Positions 26,055 to 39,900 of a stretch of DNA of 64,000 nucleotides are shown here, in pieces. The notes under the pieces were generated by a model, which saw only the letters and a program-made list of their open reading frames with translations, did no database searches and had not been told where the DNA came from. Within the stretch, counting starts at the first letter, position 1, and every line of letters begins with the position of its first letter. Location: contig JAFEUB010000916.1 of assembly GCA_024529925.1 (NCBI GenBank), positions 660,001-724,000 of the forward strand, written 5' to 3'. The DNA is from Ophthalmolycus amberensis. Lineage: Eukaryota; Chordata; Actinopteri; Perciformes; Zoarcidae. Made by a program: the position numbers and the translations under genes.

Positions 26055-29000
26055 TCAGCCCGTGAGCTCCACAGGAAGCTCCCGGCTGCACAGCGCCTCC
26101 CACTGGCGGGCGAGGAGCGAGATCAACCTCTCTCTGCTGTCGGCTCCCGGGACGAAGACGCACCACTGGACCTCGCCCTCCGCGCCGCTGCTGGCTCTGC
26201 CCCCTCCGGGCGGGGCCTCCTCCTCCCCCCCCGCGGCGGCGAAGTGGTCCATGGTGAGGTGGCAGAGCAGGTCGGGGCCGGGCAGGTCATCGAACACCAG
26301 GGTCAGAGCCTGAGGGTAAGTCTGGTACCCCAGCAGGACCCGGTCCAGGTCCCGGATCCTCCGAGCCTCACGCAGCTGGTACCGCTCCCTGCAGGAGGAC
26401 ATGATGATGAAGACGAAGATGAGGAGGATGACTCCTACCATACTGCTAAATGAGAGACTCCTTTCACAATGTCACTTGATACATTGTTGTTATAAAAATA
26501 TAGATCATAGACGCTTTAAAGAGTAAACATCACAAATCATTCTAATCTCAACTCAAGATCCTGGTGCTTTTTCATCGTCATGTTTATGTCCATTATTGGG
26601 GGTGAAGGCTGATCGAGCCACATTTTTCATCGAGATATGCATCAGCTGTTTGAAGCGCTATCGGGCTCAATCAGTTGTGGATGTTTACTCAGTTAAAGCG
26701 GTCTCCTCGTGAACGAAATGGAAAGTCAGTAAACTGCAGAGCAACACAAACAAACAGCATCCAGCAGCTTCAGTGAACGTGTTTTCCGCACTAAGAGAGA
26801 GCGACGCAGCAGGTCTGAGAAGAACTGTTGCTGCTTCTGTCTCTGCAACATTCCTCTCAGGTGGATCTCTGAAGTGCTGCATTTAGAATTTTTCGATAGT
26901 TTTGTTTACGGGGTGATAAAAAAAAGAGGTCCGTTTTAAATCTGGTTCATATTTACCTGCTGTAATACAACGACAAATATTATTGATTAAAATAGGTCTG
27001 GTAGTTGGAAAAACCACTGAGCACATTGGATCTTTGTAGGCAGGATTAAGAAAGGAGGCGAATGGTTTGCAATGAATTTGGATGAAATGATCACAACCAT
27101 ACACGTCGACTTTCTGAACTAAAAACGTATAAATCAACACGTTTCTTTTTCATCAACAAGAGATATGCTTCAATCAAAGATACGACACAAACCGGCGCCG
27201 ATTGTTTTTCTTTGTTTAGCTCTCACCAGAGAACATGAACACGATGTCAGACTGAAAAATGAAATGGCAATTAAGTCTGATTATGAGAATAATGACACTT
27301 GAGTTTGTCATCCCTTGCTCATTCACATTGTCCTGTTCCTCCTCACAATGACTGATTAGTATTTTTAGGCTTCAGTGAATATTGGTTTCCGCTGCTTTGC
27401 CCCATGTTCCCTGTGACCGTCTACACGTCACACACACTATTTCAGTCGGTGTCTACTCTTCTTCCTCTTTTCCTGCAGCAGACAAGCACAAACATGAAGG
27501 AACAGGTTTTTTTGTTTTTTTTAAGCTTTCTCCCAAATTACAACACTGCAGCGTTCAGGGGAGACGACGTGTTTCACTGATTTTACCGTTTAACGTTTGT
27601 CGCCCTCCCGAACCTGAAGGTCTCTGTGAAACATTCTGCTCTTAAGTGACTCCCCTGTAACGGGTTTTAAAGGTTGTGGTAAAGCAGCGCAGGGCTTCCA
27701 GTGTGCTCACCTGGAGGGGGGTTCTTTGGCAAAATGAGGCAGAGGATAGCTGACGTAGTCCTCGTCCAACAGGAACACGTCGGTGCTGGTCAGGATCAAA
27801 GTCCTGGGCTGGAGTACCGGAGACGGACCAGAGCCAGAACCAGAGGAGTGGCCTGAGAGAGTGGAGCCTTGGCTGGGCAGACTGCCGGGGATTTGGACCT
27901 GAAGGAAAGTATTATTATTATTTTATAGTTAGGTTTAAAATAGCAAACCTAAACAGGACCGGACCAGCTAAGACCTCACCAGTTTGCATACAGAGCCAAC
28001 AGAACAACAGAGGAGGCCGTCTCCACTGCCCTCCACTCTGCCCTCACACGTGTTGTAAATAACAACACCACCTACCTCAGTACAACAAAGGACCTGATTG
28101 TTCATTTTAGAAAAAAGGAGGCAAGGACACACACACACACACACACTTCTGTCTATATCAATGGAGCTGAGGTGGTGAAGTTAACAGTTCATGGGAATCA
28201 GCGTCACAAAAAAATCTGACGTGGTCATCACACATCTCCATCCTGGAGACTTTAGAGCTTCTTCCTCAGGCTGTGAAACAACTAAATTCATCCTCCAAAC
28301 ACCACATGTATTATGTTTTTGTATTTTTCTTATGAAGCAAAGTGGAAGTACAAACCGCATTTCGTTGCGCAACCCTGTTGTAAAATGAACCCTTTGAACA
28401 TTGAACCAAACAGTGGCTCATTTACACATTCAGCCGATACGGAGCAACATTATCATTCAGCTGCGTTTGTGTTCACATGACGAATTAAAGACCAATATTC
28501 ACTCTCATTGGTGTACTTACTACTGTAAAACAAATCATCTGTCGATTCAGCTGTTAAATGTTTAGCTTTCCTCACCAGCAGCAGCCAAAAACAACTATTA
28601 GATCTGTGAGAGTGATAACCAAAATGTAAAACGTTCAAGTGATATTAAAATATAAATGACTGACGCTACTAATAAATAGTTCCACAATTTGAGAAATATG
28701 ATTATAAGCTCTGTTCCTAAAGGTCATTAATTCTTATCTTGTTTATTTAATGCACACTGTACACAATAAGAAATCTGTCTTCAGAAAGTTATGTGTTATT
28801 TTTAGAACAATGACTTTGTGCAGCTTCCTGAAGTCACACTGAGGTCGGCAGGTTTGGCCACATTGTGCCTTTACAGAGACCAAAACCTAAACCTATTAAT
28901 CATCAATCATATCTGGCAACCTGAGCTGAAGCCGGAGAAAATGCACAGAAGCACTGTGTGGATGGATACACTGTTGCTCGTCTAGAAATAGTTAAAAGCA

Positions 29001-30684
29001 CGATAACTCCCATGACATCACACATTAGAAAAGAAGAAGCCTCTTACCTGGAAGACCAGCAGATACAGCAGGACGTTGAAGGAGCGCGAGGACGAAGACG
29101 CTGCGCTGGCCGGAGCCTTCCTCTCTGCCACGATGAAGGTCAGGTCTCCCATCTCCTCCTCACTGGGATAAATGAACTTCACCCTGCTGCTGTGGACCAA
29201 CTCGTAGTTCTGCATCTTACCTGCAGGGGTAGACAAACATCACATCTGTCATCATGTTCAGCTAAACATCCAGGTCAAGCTTTGTTATATTTCAGCGAAA
29301 CAATGTGGGAGCGAGCCTCCACAAATGGCTACGATGACGCACAAATCAACAGTCAGCTCCTTGGTTTCAGTGGCATTGAGTAGCAGGTTGGTCTCTTGAG
29401 AACCACACACAGCCCTGCGGAGCTCCGGTGTTCAACACCAGAGAAGAGAAGGTACAGCTGACACATCCGAACTGCTTGCGGTCTGTTTGTGAGAAAGTCT
29501 AATAACCAGTTGCATGTGGGGTATTGTGTTGAAGGCTGAGCTGAAATCGACAGACAACATTCTGATGTAGGTGTTGTTATTTTTCAAGATATGTGAGGGC
29601 TGAGTGGAGGCCGTGGAGACAGCATCCTCTGTGATCTCTGTCATCCACTGCAGAATCTTTAGCTACCAGGTGATGGGGGCTGTCTTGAAGCAGGTGTGTA
29701 CTCTCTCCTGTGACAGTGACATGTTGAACATATCAGTGATGACATCTGTTAGCTGGTTGGCACATGTTCTTAGTACACGACCAGGGATGTTATCAGGCCC
29801 AGCAGCTCTACTCATACTCACTCATCAAGGTTTTCCTCTCATCCGCTGTAGATACTGAGAGTGGCCGGTCCTCTGGAGGCGGGGCACACCTGACAGGTGA
29901 CTCTTTGTTATGAGATTAAAAGCGAGCATAAAAAGGTGTTCAGCTCCTCTGGCAACGTGGCCTCACACATGATGGGACACTCTGGATCTCCTGCCACATA
30001 TCTTTAGTGTTGTTGGGGTGGAGCTCTGTCACCAGTCTCTCTTGAGCCTCCTTGATGCCAGCTTTCAGTCTCGCTCTGGTGATGCTGTATGCTTCGCTGT
30101 CACCTGATCAAAAAGCAGCTTTTTTTTTTGGATAGTGTCATCACCTTTGTTATTATTATTATTTAAGGACTCTCTGTTCTCTCTCTGGTCCCCGAGTACT
30201 GGACTATAGTTTGACTAATTTGTAGGTTCTTCTGTTTTAATTTATGTATATTTTCCATTTAAATAAACACTGTTAAACATGATCTATCATGTTATATTCA
30301 GAATGTTTTTTCTGGATGGATGTTGGGATGTTGGGCCCTGGTCGGTGAACACATTGGATCTGTAATCTCCTTCACTTTATATTGCTCCCATTAGAGATTT
30401 GTATGTGTTCTGGCAACAGACATTTTAATGGATAATCGCAAAGCAATCAGGTAGGATTTGATGTCAAAAACAGACAACAAAATTCCCTCTGAGGCTCCCA
30501 GCATGGTTACCTGTGTTCGTGTTGGTGAACTGGGAGTAGAAGTCCTGATCCGACGGCTCTGGAGGAGGAAGCTGCTGCTGCAGACTGAGAGCCGACATGA
30601 GCTCCTGAAGGAAGACGCCCGTCCCATAACTGTCCCGGCTGAGACAGCACACGATGTGATCGGCCGAACGACCTGCAAACACAA

Positions 30685-30720
<36 letters not shown>

Positions 30721-30956
30721 CGAGAGAGGATGCACGGTTAGAAGGTGAGAGTAAAATCAGCATAAAGCAGAAGTTTGGTATAAATATTTATGAGCCCTGC
30801 AAACACTGGAGACAAGGAGCGTGTCCATCCACTGACCTACAACTCTGAAGTACTGGTCGAACAGTCCCACGTTGACCGACAGCAGGTCAGACAGTCTGAT
30901 GGACAGACAGCAGCACAGACAGACGTCCACATCTCCAGAGTCCATTGTGTCCAACA
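26055..30956 (-). CDS. nisch: nisch exons 24-28: conserved C-terminal region
   Basis: Exon 24 (30837-30956) has SDLLSVNVGLFDQYFRV and exon 25 (30511-30672) has HIVCCLSRDSYGTGVFLQ. Exon 26 (29048-29220) has MQNYELVHSSRVKFIYPSEE and exon 27 (27711-27898) has VFLLDEDYVSYPLPHFAKEP. Exon 28 (26055-26388) has VLLGYQTYPQALTLVFDD and the terminal ELPVELTG before the stop. This is the best conserved part of the protein. Introns 25 and 26 contain LINE fragments in opposite orientations around exon 26. Confidence 0.95.
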
Positions 30957-33900
30957 CTGAGCGACAGACAGAGAAAAGAGATTTAACAAAGAAGAAAGTC
31001 GACAGAGACAGTTGTGCCTCTTTGCTGCTGTTCTCTGTACAATGTTAGAGGTAAAAAAGAAGACGAAAAAGTTAACTTTATTTATGTAGATCCCCATTAG
31101 CTTAGCATAACTCTTAGCATAAAAAGGTAAAAATATTATAAACATATGCACATATTTACATAAATGCATTTGTTACCTAAATCTAAAAAGATTGGATAAA
31201 ATACTTTCTGCAAAACATGCAAAAACACTTCAACTGATTTATAGAGCTGAGAGTTTTAGTACATGGTAGTACATGTAGTACTAACAGTAAGTTAAGTTAT
31301 TTTTTAAAACTTTTAACTAATAGATATCACCCCGTTAGTTACCTACATTAAAATTTCTGAAATTGTCTTTTGATATACAAATGAGGAGTTATCTTATTAA
31401 ATATTTGCTAACTTGCTTTAATTTCCAAAACAGGAATCTGAACATTTAATGAAACCAGGTTTAAAATTCTTGCTTCATGTTGCTGACATATTAGAGTGGA
31501 AGGTTTTTACAGAGTTTGGATATTAATATAATTTCTATTAAATGTAATCTGTTCTCAGTCTGACTGAACCAATCACGTGCCTTCATCCTACCTGAGTGAT
31601 GACCGAGTGTGGAGGCGGAGTCTTCCAACAGGAAGTAGATTGTATCGGTGGAGAGCAGCAGACAGCAGGTGAGCTCAGACTCCGGAGACTTGTAGAGAAC
31701 CACAGACAGCCACAGGACCTGTCTCACCTCCTCCGCCTCAGACTGACACGACAAAAAGTAAATTGGAATTCAAACAAAGACGGCATAAGATGCGTCTCAT
31801 TAAGAACTGGGATAGAAAAATAACCAACTGGGCTTCATTTAAAGGTTCTCCATACGATATGCACTAGCTCTGCTCCGAGCGTTTTGTATTGAGCACCTTT
31901 AAGTCATTTTAGCCGGTTTTTTATTTTGTCTCTATAATAATAATAAACCGACTCTTCGGGTTTTTCACTGGCTGACATATGACAACGTCACCGTAGGCTC
32001 TGGAAATTTGTGATCAACACGTTTTATACCATTTCCTGACATTCCAGAGAAATTTATCGAAAAAATGGTCAGTATATCAATCGATAATAAATAATTGTCA
32101 GTTGTAAACAAACATTACAATCTTAAACTGAAAGATTTACTATAAGTTTACTCTGGAAAACATTCGGCAGTAAGAAGATTATTCTCTAAAATAGAAATCT
32201 GATGAGTCTATGATGAAAACCAGTATTAGATGACTAACAGTCAAACAGCTGCTTCACATCATTCTACAGCAAAGGAACACAACTGTGTGTGTGTGTGTGT
32301 GTGTGTGCGTGTCCTACCACTGCTATATATCTGTGGAAGTAGGTCAGAAGCTGCTGTTCTCTGAGCCCAGCCAGGAGCTTCAGTCCTGGGGAGAGACCTG
32401 GCGTGAGGTGGGGGGACGGCTGGTTCTCCTCCACCTGGAGGCTGGAGGAGTCCCAGCTGAGGAAGAGGAGGAAAGAGAAAAAATATCAACAACAGCAATA
32501 AGTCATCTCTCACGAGACGCGGGGGGATAAGTGGATGCAACACTGTCCTCCCTGATGATGGACATCAGATAAAACATGCAAATCCGGCTTTATGGTTTAT
32601 TGCTGTAATTTATGTACTGAGCAGGACATTTAGCATTGCAAGAAATAAACTACATTACATAAAATAAAGTATATTACCTCAAAAGTATCTCTGATGTTTC
32701 TTATTACTTATCAGCTAACACATAGCTGAATCGGTCCACTTCTTGTGATTAAGTGCAGTGAAATTAAGCTTCATCGACGCCCATCAGCATTGTCTCTGCA
32801 TCATGGTTTGTTTTATACATATAAACATCTCATAAACTCACTGATAAATGAGTGCCCAGATAAGATTGGTATATTGTGTTTACAGAATTAGAACAGTATG
32901 AAACTGGGACACACCGTGTGGCCTTAAGCAAAGTATCAGTGCGATACTGGCATGCAGCTGTAAATGCAGAAGAAGAATTACATGTAGAGAAAGTAATCTA
33001 TGATGGAGTACACAGAAGTGCTTCAGAAGTCTACCTGCTGGTGCTGTTTGATTTCCTCGAACTGGAACAGCAGCACTGGTCTCTGGATCCGTGACGGCCT
33101 GAGAACAAACCCACAAGGAGGTGACGCGTCAGACAAACTGGGAGAAGAAACCAGCAGAGGTATAACTAAATGAACCAGCTGAGATACAGCTGAGGAAAAA
33201 CTCCCTTCTTGGTGTGAGTGTGTGAGCAGGTGGTTGGTCTTCACCTTGCTGTGGACAGGACCTGCAGGGCTGGGCCAGGGCCACCATCTTCAGCCCCTCC
33301 AGAGAGGCTCTCCTCTGGCTCAGCAGCCCCAGGAAGGGGCTCCTGTTCTGGGCCAGAGGGAAGAGCAGCAGCAGCCTCTGACCGCCCAGCAGCAGCTCCA
33401 CAGTGTGACTCCTCCTGGTGGTGAAAATACAGATAATATTTAAGAGCAAGGAAACTAAAGAACAGAGCAAACAATAATGAGAACATAAAATGTATGTAAA
33501 ATCTGTCTAATCATACTACTTATCACTAAATATACTAACACTAGTTAATTAGCTCGCTAAAAAATGGTTAAACCAAGATACACAAACTTGATGCTGTGGT
33601 CGTCTGTAATTATCCGTTTGGCAAAACTATATTACAAACAAAAAATCTACGGACCATGAAGTTAGAACATCCATTCGTCCAATCACAGCCGCTCTACCTG
33701 TGGTGGTGCTTTGGGTCGGGGCAGGAGGTGCTGCTGGTTCTGTCCCCGACCTGAGAAGCTCTCTCTCTGGGGTGAAGCACCACGGAGCCGAGGGGCACAC
33801 GGACCAGCCTGCACCAGGAGGAGGAGGAGGAGGAGGAGGAAGAAGAGGAGGAGGGATGAAGGTCAGCGCTCCTCCTCTCTCTTTCTGCCAGCTCTCTGAA

Positions 33901-36900
33901 GTCCATCTTCAGCACCCAGAGGTGTCGGTGGGTGAGGAAGAGGAGAGAGGGGAGGCTGGAGTCCTCTCTCTGGGAGAGGATGTCTGACAGGAGCGGGTGG
34001 GTGTCCAGGGCAGAGGCAGAGGAGGAGGAGGAGAGAAGGAGGAAGGCAGGATAGCCTCCCTGGGCTCCCTGACTCTCCTCCAGCTCCCAGGAGTTGACGA
34101 GCGATCGGGGGAAGAGCTGAGGAGTGTTGTGGGGCTCCGGGTCAGTCTGAGACTTCGCAGCCTGGAAACACAAGTGAGAAGGTTTTTGATTTCCAGGTGT
34201 CGACACAACAAACTCCAGCCTGGTTCATGCTGCACACGTGATACCCGTGTAGATGCATCTTGTGTTTCTACGTAATAAATTACATTTCAAAGTTCTGAAC
34301 TGTACTGGTAGAAAGCTGTGATATTTAAAACAGCATTTGTTTAAATACCTACTGATGTCATCAAGACTGAAAAATATAATTGAACAGATTTTTACTGTGT
34401 TTAATTTTTTATAAATCAGTAAACCTAATCAATAGAAAACCCTGTTGTAAATAATAAAATTAAAAATACTGGAGACATGAGATGTCTGCAAATGAAATAC
34501 TGAAAAGTACTGAACTGCACTGCCCCCTACTGGGAGAAAGCTGTTACCTTAAAAAACGCATTTGTTTTAACATCCAAGATACAGAAAAAAATACCTGCTA
34601 ATGTCATCAAAACTGAAAAGTTGAATTTTAGAAGCTGTTATTTGTAGGCAGCCTCTCTGACCTGGATCAGCACCGTCAGCTCGGTCCTGGTCTGCCGGAG
34701 CTCCTCGGCCTCTGAGAAGACGTACCAGCGGGTCGGACCGGCCGTGAGGCCGAAGGCGAGGCAGGAGTCAGGGAGGTCGGCGCTGCAGGAGAGAAGGAGC
34801 TGGGAGTACGGCAGCAGGAGGTCCACCTGTAGGCTGGACAGCACCTCCTCCACACTCTGCTCCTGGTCTGAGGACAAGAGAACAGATCGCTCTAAATACT
34901 GCAACAAATCCACCACACATGTCATTTACTGTAAACAAGAGCTGCAAAAAAGTCATTATTTTCTAGATCTTGCAAGCAATCTTGACATTGCTGGTTTTGT
35001 CTAAACCCTAAAGATGTTCACTTTACTGCATCAAGTCCTCACATTTAAAAAGATTAAACGAGGGAATGTTTTACATTTTTGCCAGAAAAAACAATTAATT
35101 GCTAATTAAAGTGATATAAAATAGTTGCAGATATATTTTCTCTTCATCAGGAAGATGATTATTTAAGTGGATGACTTATCCAGCGAACATAATAATCCCA
35201 CAACATTATGAACTCAGGTTCATTCATTCAATCCCAGATGTGCATCAAAAATGAATGAATGAAAAACAACTGAGGCTGATTGTGTGTTTACCTGCGTCCT
35301 GATTGATGAAATCATCCGATAGGTACAGCAGGCCCAACAGCCGGTCTGTCAGCACCAGGCACACCTCCTTCTGCTCCACCTCCTCCTTCACCTGAAGACA
35401 GTAGCACCACAGAACCCTGCTGACCTGCAGCTCCTCCTCACCGCCACGCTGCTCCCCCTGGTGGCCACCGGGCTCCTCTGCAGGAGGAACGGCGAGCGAC
35501 GTGGAAGAAGAGGAGCAGACCGACTCCTCAACGGAGTCATCCAGACCCATCTCGAAGTATCCGTCCCCGGAGCCTGGACTGGAACAATGAGCATCAAACA
35601 GTGGAGGAATCAGGGATTATGTTTTGGTACTTTTTATACACTTTCAATATTATGCAAAGCTAAAAACTAAAATCTGTGTGAATCTTATGGGATCTCAGAA
35701 TCAGTAGACTTTTTAGAGATCAGTTTTTAAGGGATCTCAGGTACCAGGTCTGAATTTTAGGAGATCCCAGACACCAGTGGGACTTTTGAGGGCTCTAAGA
35801 ACCCACCGGGAATCCCAGAAACCAGTGGGGTCGTCTGAAAGTCATCAAAACCAGTGAGAGAAGGTTGCTGGTTAAATTACCTTGGACTTTCCACCTCGGT
35901 GTCCTCCACATGGGACTGAACCTCTCTGGATTCAGACCTATTCTCTTCCTCCCTCTCCTCCTCCTCCTTCTCTTCCTCCTCCCTCTTCTGCTCCTTCAGG
36001 GTGGAGCCGAGACGCTGGGAGAGCTGGGTAATGAAGTCTTTGTTGGAGGAGGAGAGGGAGAGCAGGTGAGAAGGAAGCAGAGGAAACGAGGCCGCGCTGC
36101 AGGAGAAGCACGTGGTTTCAAGTGGTCTTGAGGAGGAAGAGCAGCAGACACAGCTGGAGGAGAAAACGACAGGGAGGGAGATCGTTTTATACCTTCTATG
36201 ATGTCATGAATAGGACACAATTTACTCGCTTCAGTCGTCCTATCAGCTCATAAACACACCTGCCATTATTTAACCAACTGTACCACATCATTACATTTAA
36301 TGTTCCTGTTTTTCATTATTTTGGAGATCAATAAAGTGTAATTAAAGTTTTAAAAAAAACAGAAAATGCGAGATTTGTGAGAAGGAGCCGCTGCACCCCC
36401 TGCTGGACATATCCTGAACTACACCTGATAAACTCAGTACTCAGTACTCTCAGTACAATGTACAGAGTCGTGTAATACTCATTACCGTGCTGCTCTCTGT
36501 TCATCTTTTTACCACAAATACTTTCTCTGTTTTAGGATATTGTCAATACTCAACATGATGAGACTTCACACTTCCTGTGCTTCAGGTTAAAAGTCTGCCT
36601 CAAAAAGTTCAGTTTCTCTGACGGTAGATTAACAGCAATAATTAAAAAAAAGTCTTTAAGGATCAACAGACAAGTTTTCTTTGCTTGAAAGCAGGGAAGG
36701 CAGTATAATATTGGCGTCATTGGGCAAAACGCTGAAAAGCGTAGAGATATCTAACAGTTTATTTAAATAATATTATTTGAAACTGACCAGATGTTATTTG
36801 TAGTATTGGTAGTAGTTGTACTTGTAGGAGCTCCACAGAGTGTGTGTTCAGACAGACGGACAGCAGCTTGTTGGACCTGCAGACAAACGCATGAAGCAAC

Positions 36901-39900
36901 ATTAGATCACAGCGAAGACAAACATTCTTTACAATTCATATATTTAGATTTTTGTATCAAGACATTTTGTTAAGCAGTTACAGGTGTGTCTCACCTGGGC
37001 GGGGTCAGCAGACAGGAGGCGTGTGTTAGTGTTAAAGCTCGCGGGGGGAGGAGCAGCGTCCACAGGAGGGAGAACACTGTGGGGGACTGCGTCTTCTTGT
37101 CTGCTCGTCACTTCTGAAACAGGAAACCAAACAGATCGGTGAGGTCGTGAGCTGAGGAGCTCGATCTGCTGATTGACAGCTTGACGTCTTTAAATAGGAG
37201 TATTTATGTGCAGAGTACGTTTTAACTCAATCAAACCAAAATGTGATCCGAATCATGCAATTATTTGATGGCTGCAGCTTCTTAATTATGAATAACTGAT
37301 GCTTTTCTTTGTTTGAACATAAGTTAACTAAATACCTTTGGGTTTTGGACGGTTGGTTGTTTTTTCACAGTTTTAGACACACAGGCTGAACAGTGAAGCC
37401 AAAGCTAAAGTGTCTTAAACTTGCATTCTCTCTACTGGCCATCAGGGGGCGACTCCTCCGGTTACAAAAAGAAGTCAAGGCTTCAAAACCGCAGATCACA
37501 AACCAGTGAGTGACGTAAAGGTGACTACCTTCACCTCTTACATACAGTCTATTTACAGACTAAATAATGAATCAAATGTTCATGAAATAAATCAGCCGAT
37601 TTATTGACTGAAAATAATAATTGCAACCCTAAAAATGATCAACAATCATTGATGCACTGGGCTTTAGATGAAAACATACTTATGCAGTCATGCATTTCTG
37701 ACAGAAATACATCATTCAGAGTTTAAATCAGAAACAAGTTTCAAACATCTCAATAAATAAACAACCAAAAACAGTCAAACCCTGTTTCACTGGACGTGCA
37801 TAAAACATTCAGACATGCATTTGGTTCTTACGGTTTAGATTCTGACATTTACACGCAGCCTTTACTAAGCCAGAACAAATATTAGTGTCACAGAAGGAGG
37901 TTAGTGAGAATCAGCAGGGTGTCACACAACCTCCAGCCAAACATCAGTGAATCAGTCATCTGTTAGTTATTTAGTCATCAGTCAGTGAAGCAGCAGTTGG
38001 CTCGACTTGTAGTCCGATAATCGGACTCAATGTACTTTTAATTTCTCTTCATTCTTCACACAGACATGGTGGATGTGTTAGGAATAGAGGTTATTTATCT
38101 TTAACCAATCAACAGAGACTGATGTATCCATCCTGTCAGCTGGTGGTAGTTGGTACTGGAGGATCATTTCACTTAATATCTAGGAAGTATAAAGCCGAGG
38201 AGATCTGGTTTAAAACAAGACGTTCTACATGAGGAGTGACAGCAGCAGGTTAGCTTCATCGGCTAAGAGACAGTCTACTGACTACACAACTGGCAGATTA
38301 ATTGACGATGATCACTAATTGCTGCCCCAGCGAGTTCAGTCAGCTGCCGTTTTTGGGAATCAGCCGTTGAAACGTAGTCGTCTGTTTGTCCGCTGCCTGA
38401 CAGCATAAATACATTTTTTTTTAAAACCCCTCCCTCAGCTCTGCACAGCCTGATACATACATGATTACCTTGGCTGGGGCAGGCAGCCTGCTGGGCTGGA
38501 CAGGAAGAGGAGGAGGAGGAAGAAGAGGAGGAGGAAGAAGAGACAGCAGGAGGAGCAACGGCAGAGGAGCAGCAGGAGGAAGAAGAGGGGGGAGAGGAGA
38601 GGTGAGGAGGTGCAGCAGCAGCAGACAGCTTGGTCTCCTCACTGATCTGACGAGAGGACAGAGAGGGAAGCCTTCAGAGAGCAGCGGTGGATCAGATCAC
38701 ATGAAACCTGCAGCTGCTCCATCAGCAGCAGAGAAACGTCAGTTCTACTGAGACGGTCCAGTAGCACAACTTCAGCACTGCTGTAGTTGGATAATTACTG
38801 TACCGGTATATGTACGAGGTTGTGTTAATAATGTTTAAAGTAAACTATGAAGTTTAAGAACTAAAGCTTTGTTCTGAAAGTTCAAAGATAACTTTTTAAT
38901 CTGCAAATGTGCATAAATCTGTGAACAAGCTGTAATCAATATTTTGCTTTGGTGAAAACCTTTGAGAATATTTGTAGACCACAGTTACCGTCTGCAGGAA
39001 GACCTCGTCAAGATTTGTGTTCAGGAGATGTTGTTAAACTGTCCAGACTGACAGATATAACTTCCTGTGTGGGCCTCCAGCCTCCAGCAGGAGTTCAATT
39101 TTAGTTTCAAACATCCTGCTTCAAAGATGCAGCTTAAATACTTTAATTCAAGTTGTTTACTCTGCATGGCCGTCAGACTCTATGTACAAGAAGACACTCA
39201 GTAATGATCCTTTGCAAAGTGATTTTCCTGAACAGGTTGTCACTCTTTAAACATTAAAATGGTCTTTACTTCTGAAGGATGGACACGCAAACAGGAAGTC
39301 ATCTTGGACACATTTGAAAATACCAACAAACAGAAAACTTACAGGATTCCTCTGCAGAAGGAAACAGTTGGCCACGAATATTTTAGGATGTTCACATCGC
39401 AAAAATGTAAAAAACAAAAACTATTGTCACACAAAAAATAAAAAGATCCATGTGTTCTACACATTTACAGTACAATTTAAAACTGAAAACTAATATTTCA
39501 CAAACTTTACCCTCAGACTAGAACCTCACACACCTAATCATGACTCTCTGATTTAATGTCTCAAATTGTATTCCATCTGAACTCTGCTGCTGACGTGCAG
39601 GTTGTGTCATTACACTCATGCATCACTCATGTATGTTAACACAGGTCGGCTGCTGTGGTGAATGACAGAGTTCAATCTCCAGAGATCTGTTAGTAATTAA
39701 CTTCTTTATTCGTCACATCTCATTGTGGTGATCTCTGATTGGTCTCTAATCAGGTTAGAATTATAAAACAACTACAGGAGGTGCTAATTCATCTGGACGA
39801 TATGATTACAGATTACTAAGAAAGATGAAACAATGTTTTGAGTTTGACTCATTAAAAGTTCAAAAGCATGTTAATCTCCTCTGAAGAGATTCATAAATTA

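Noticed and set aside
29432..29858. Short genes on either strand in nisch intron 25
   Set aside because: The sequence is a decayed LINE reverse transcriptase with frameshifts.
33694..34275. Plus-strand open frames opposite nisch exon 19
   Set aside because: They are Gly/Glu/Arg-rich reverse readings of the conserved nisch exon.
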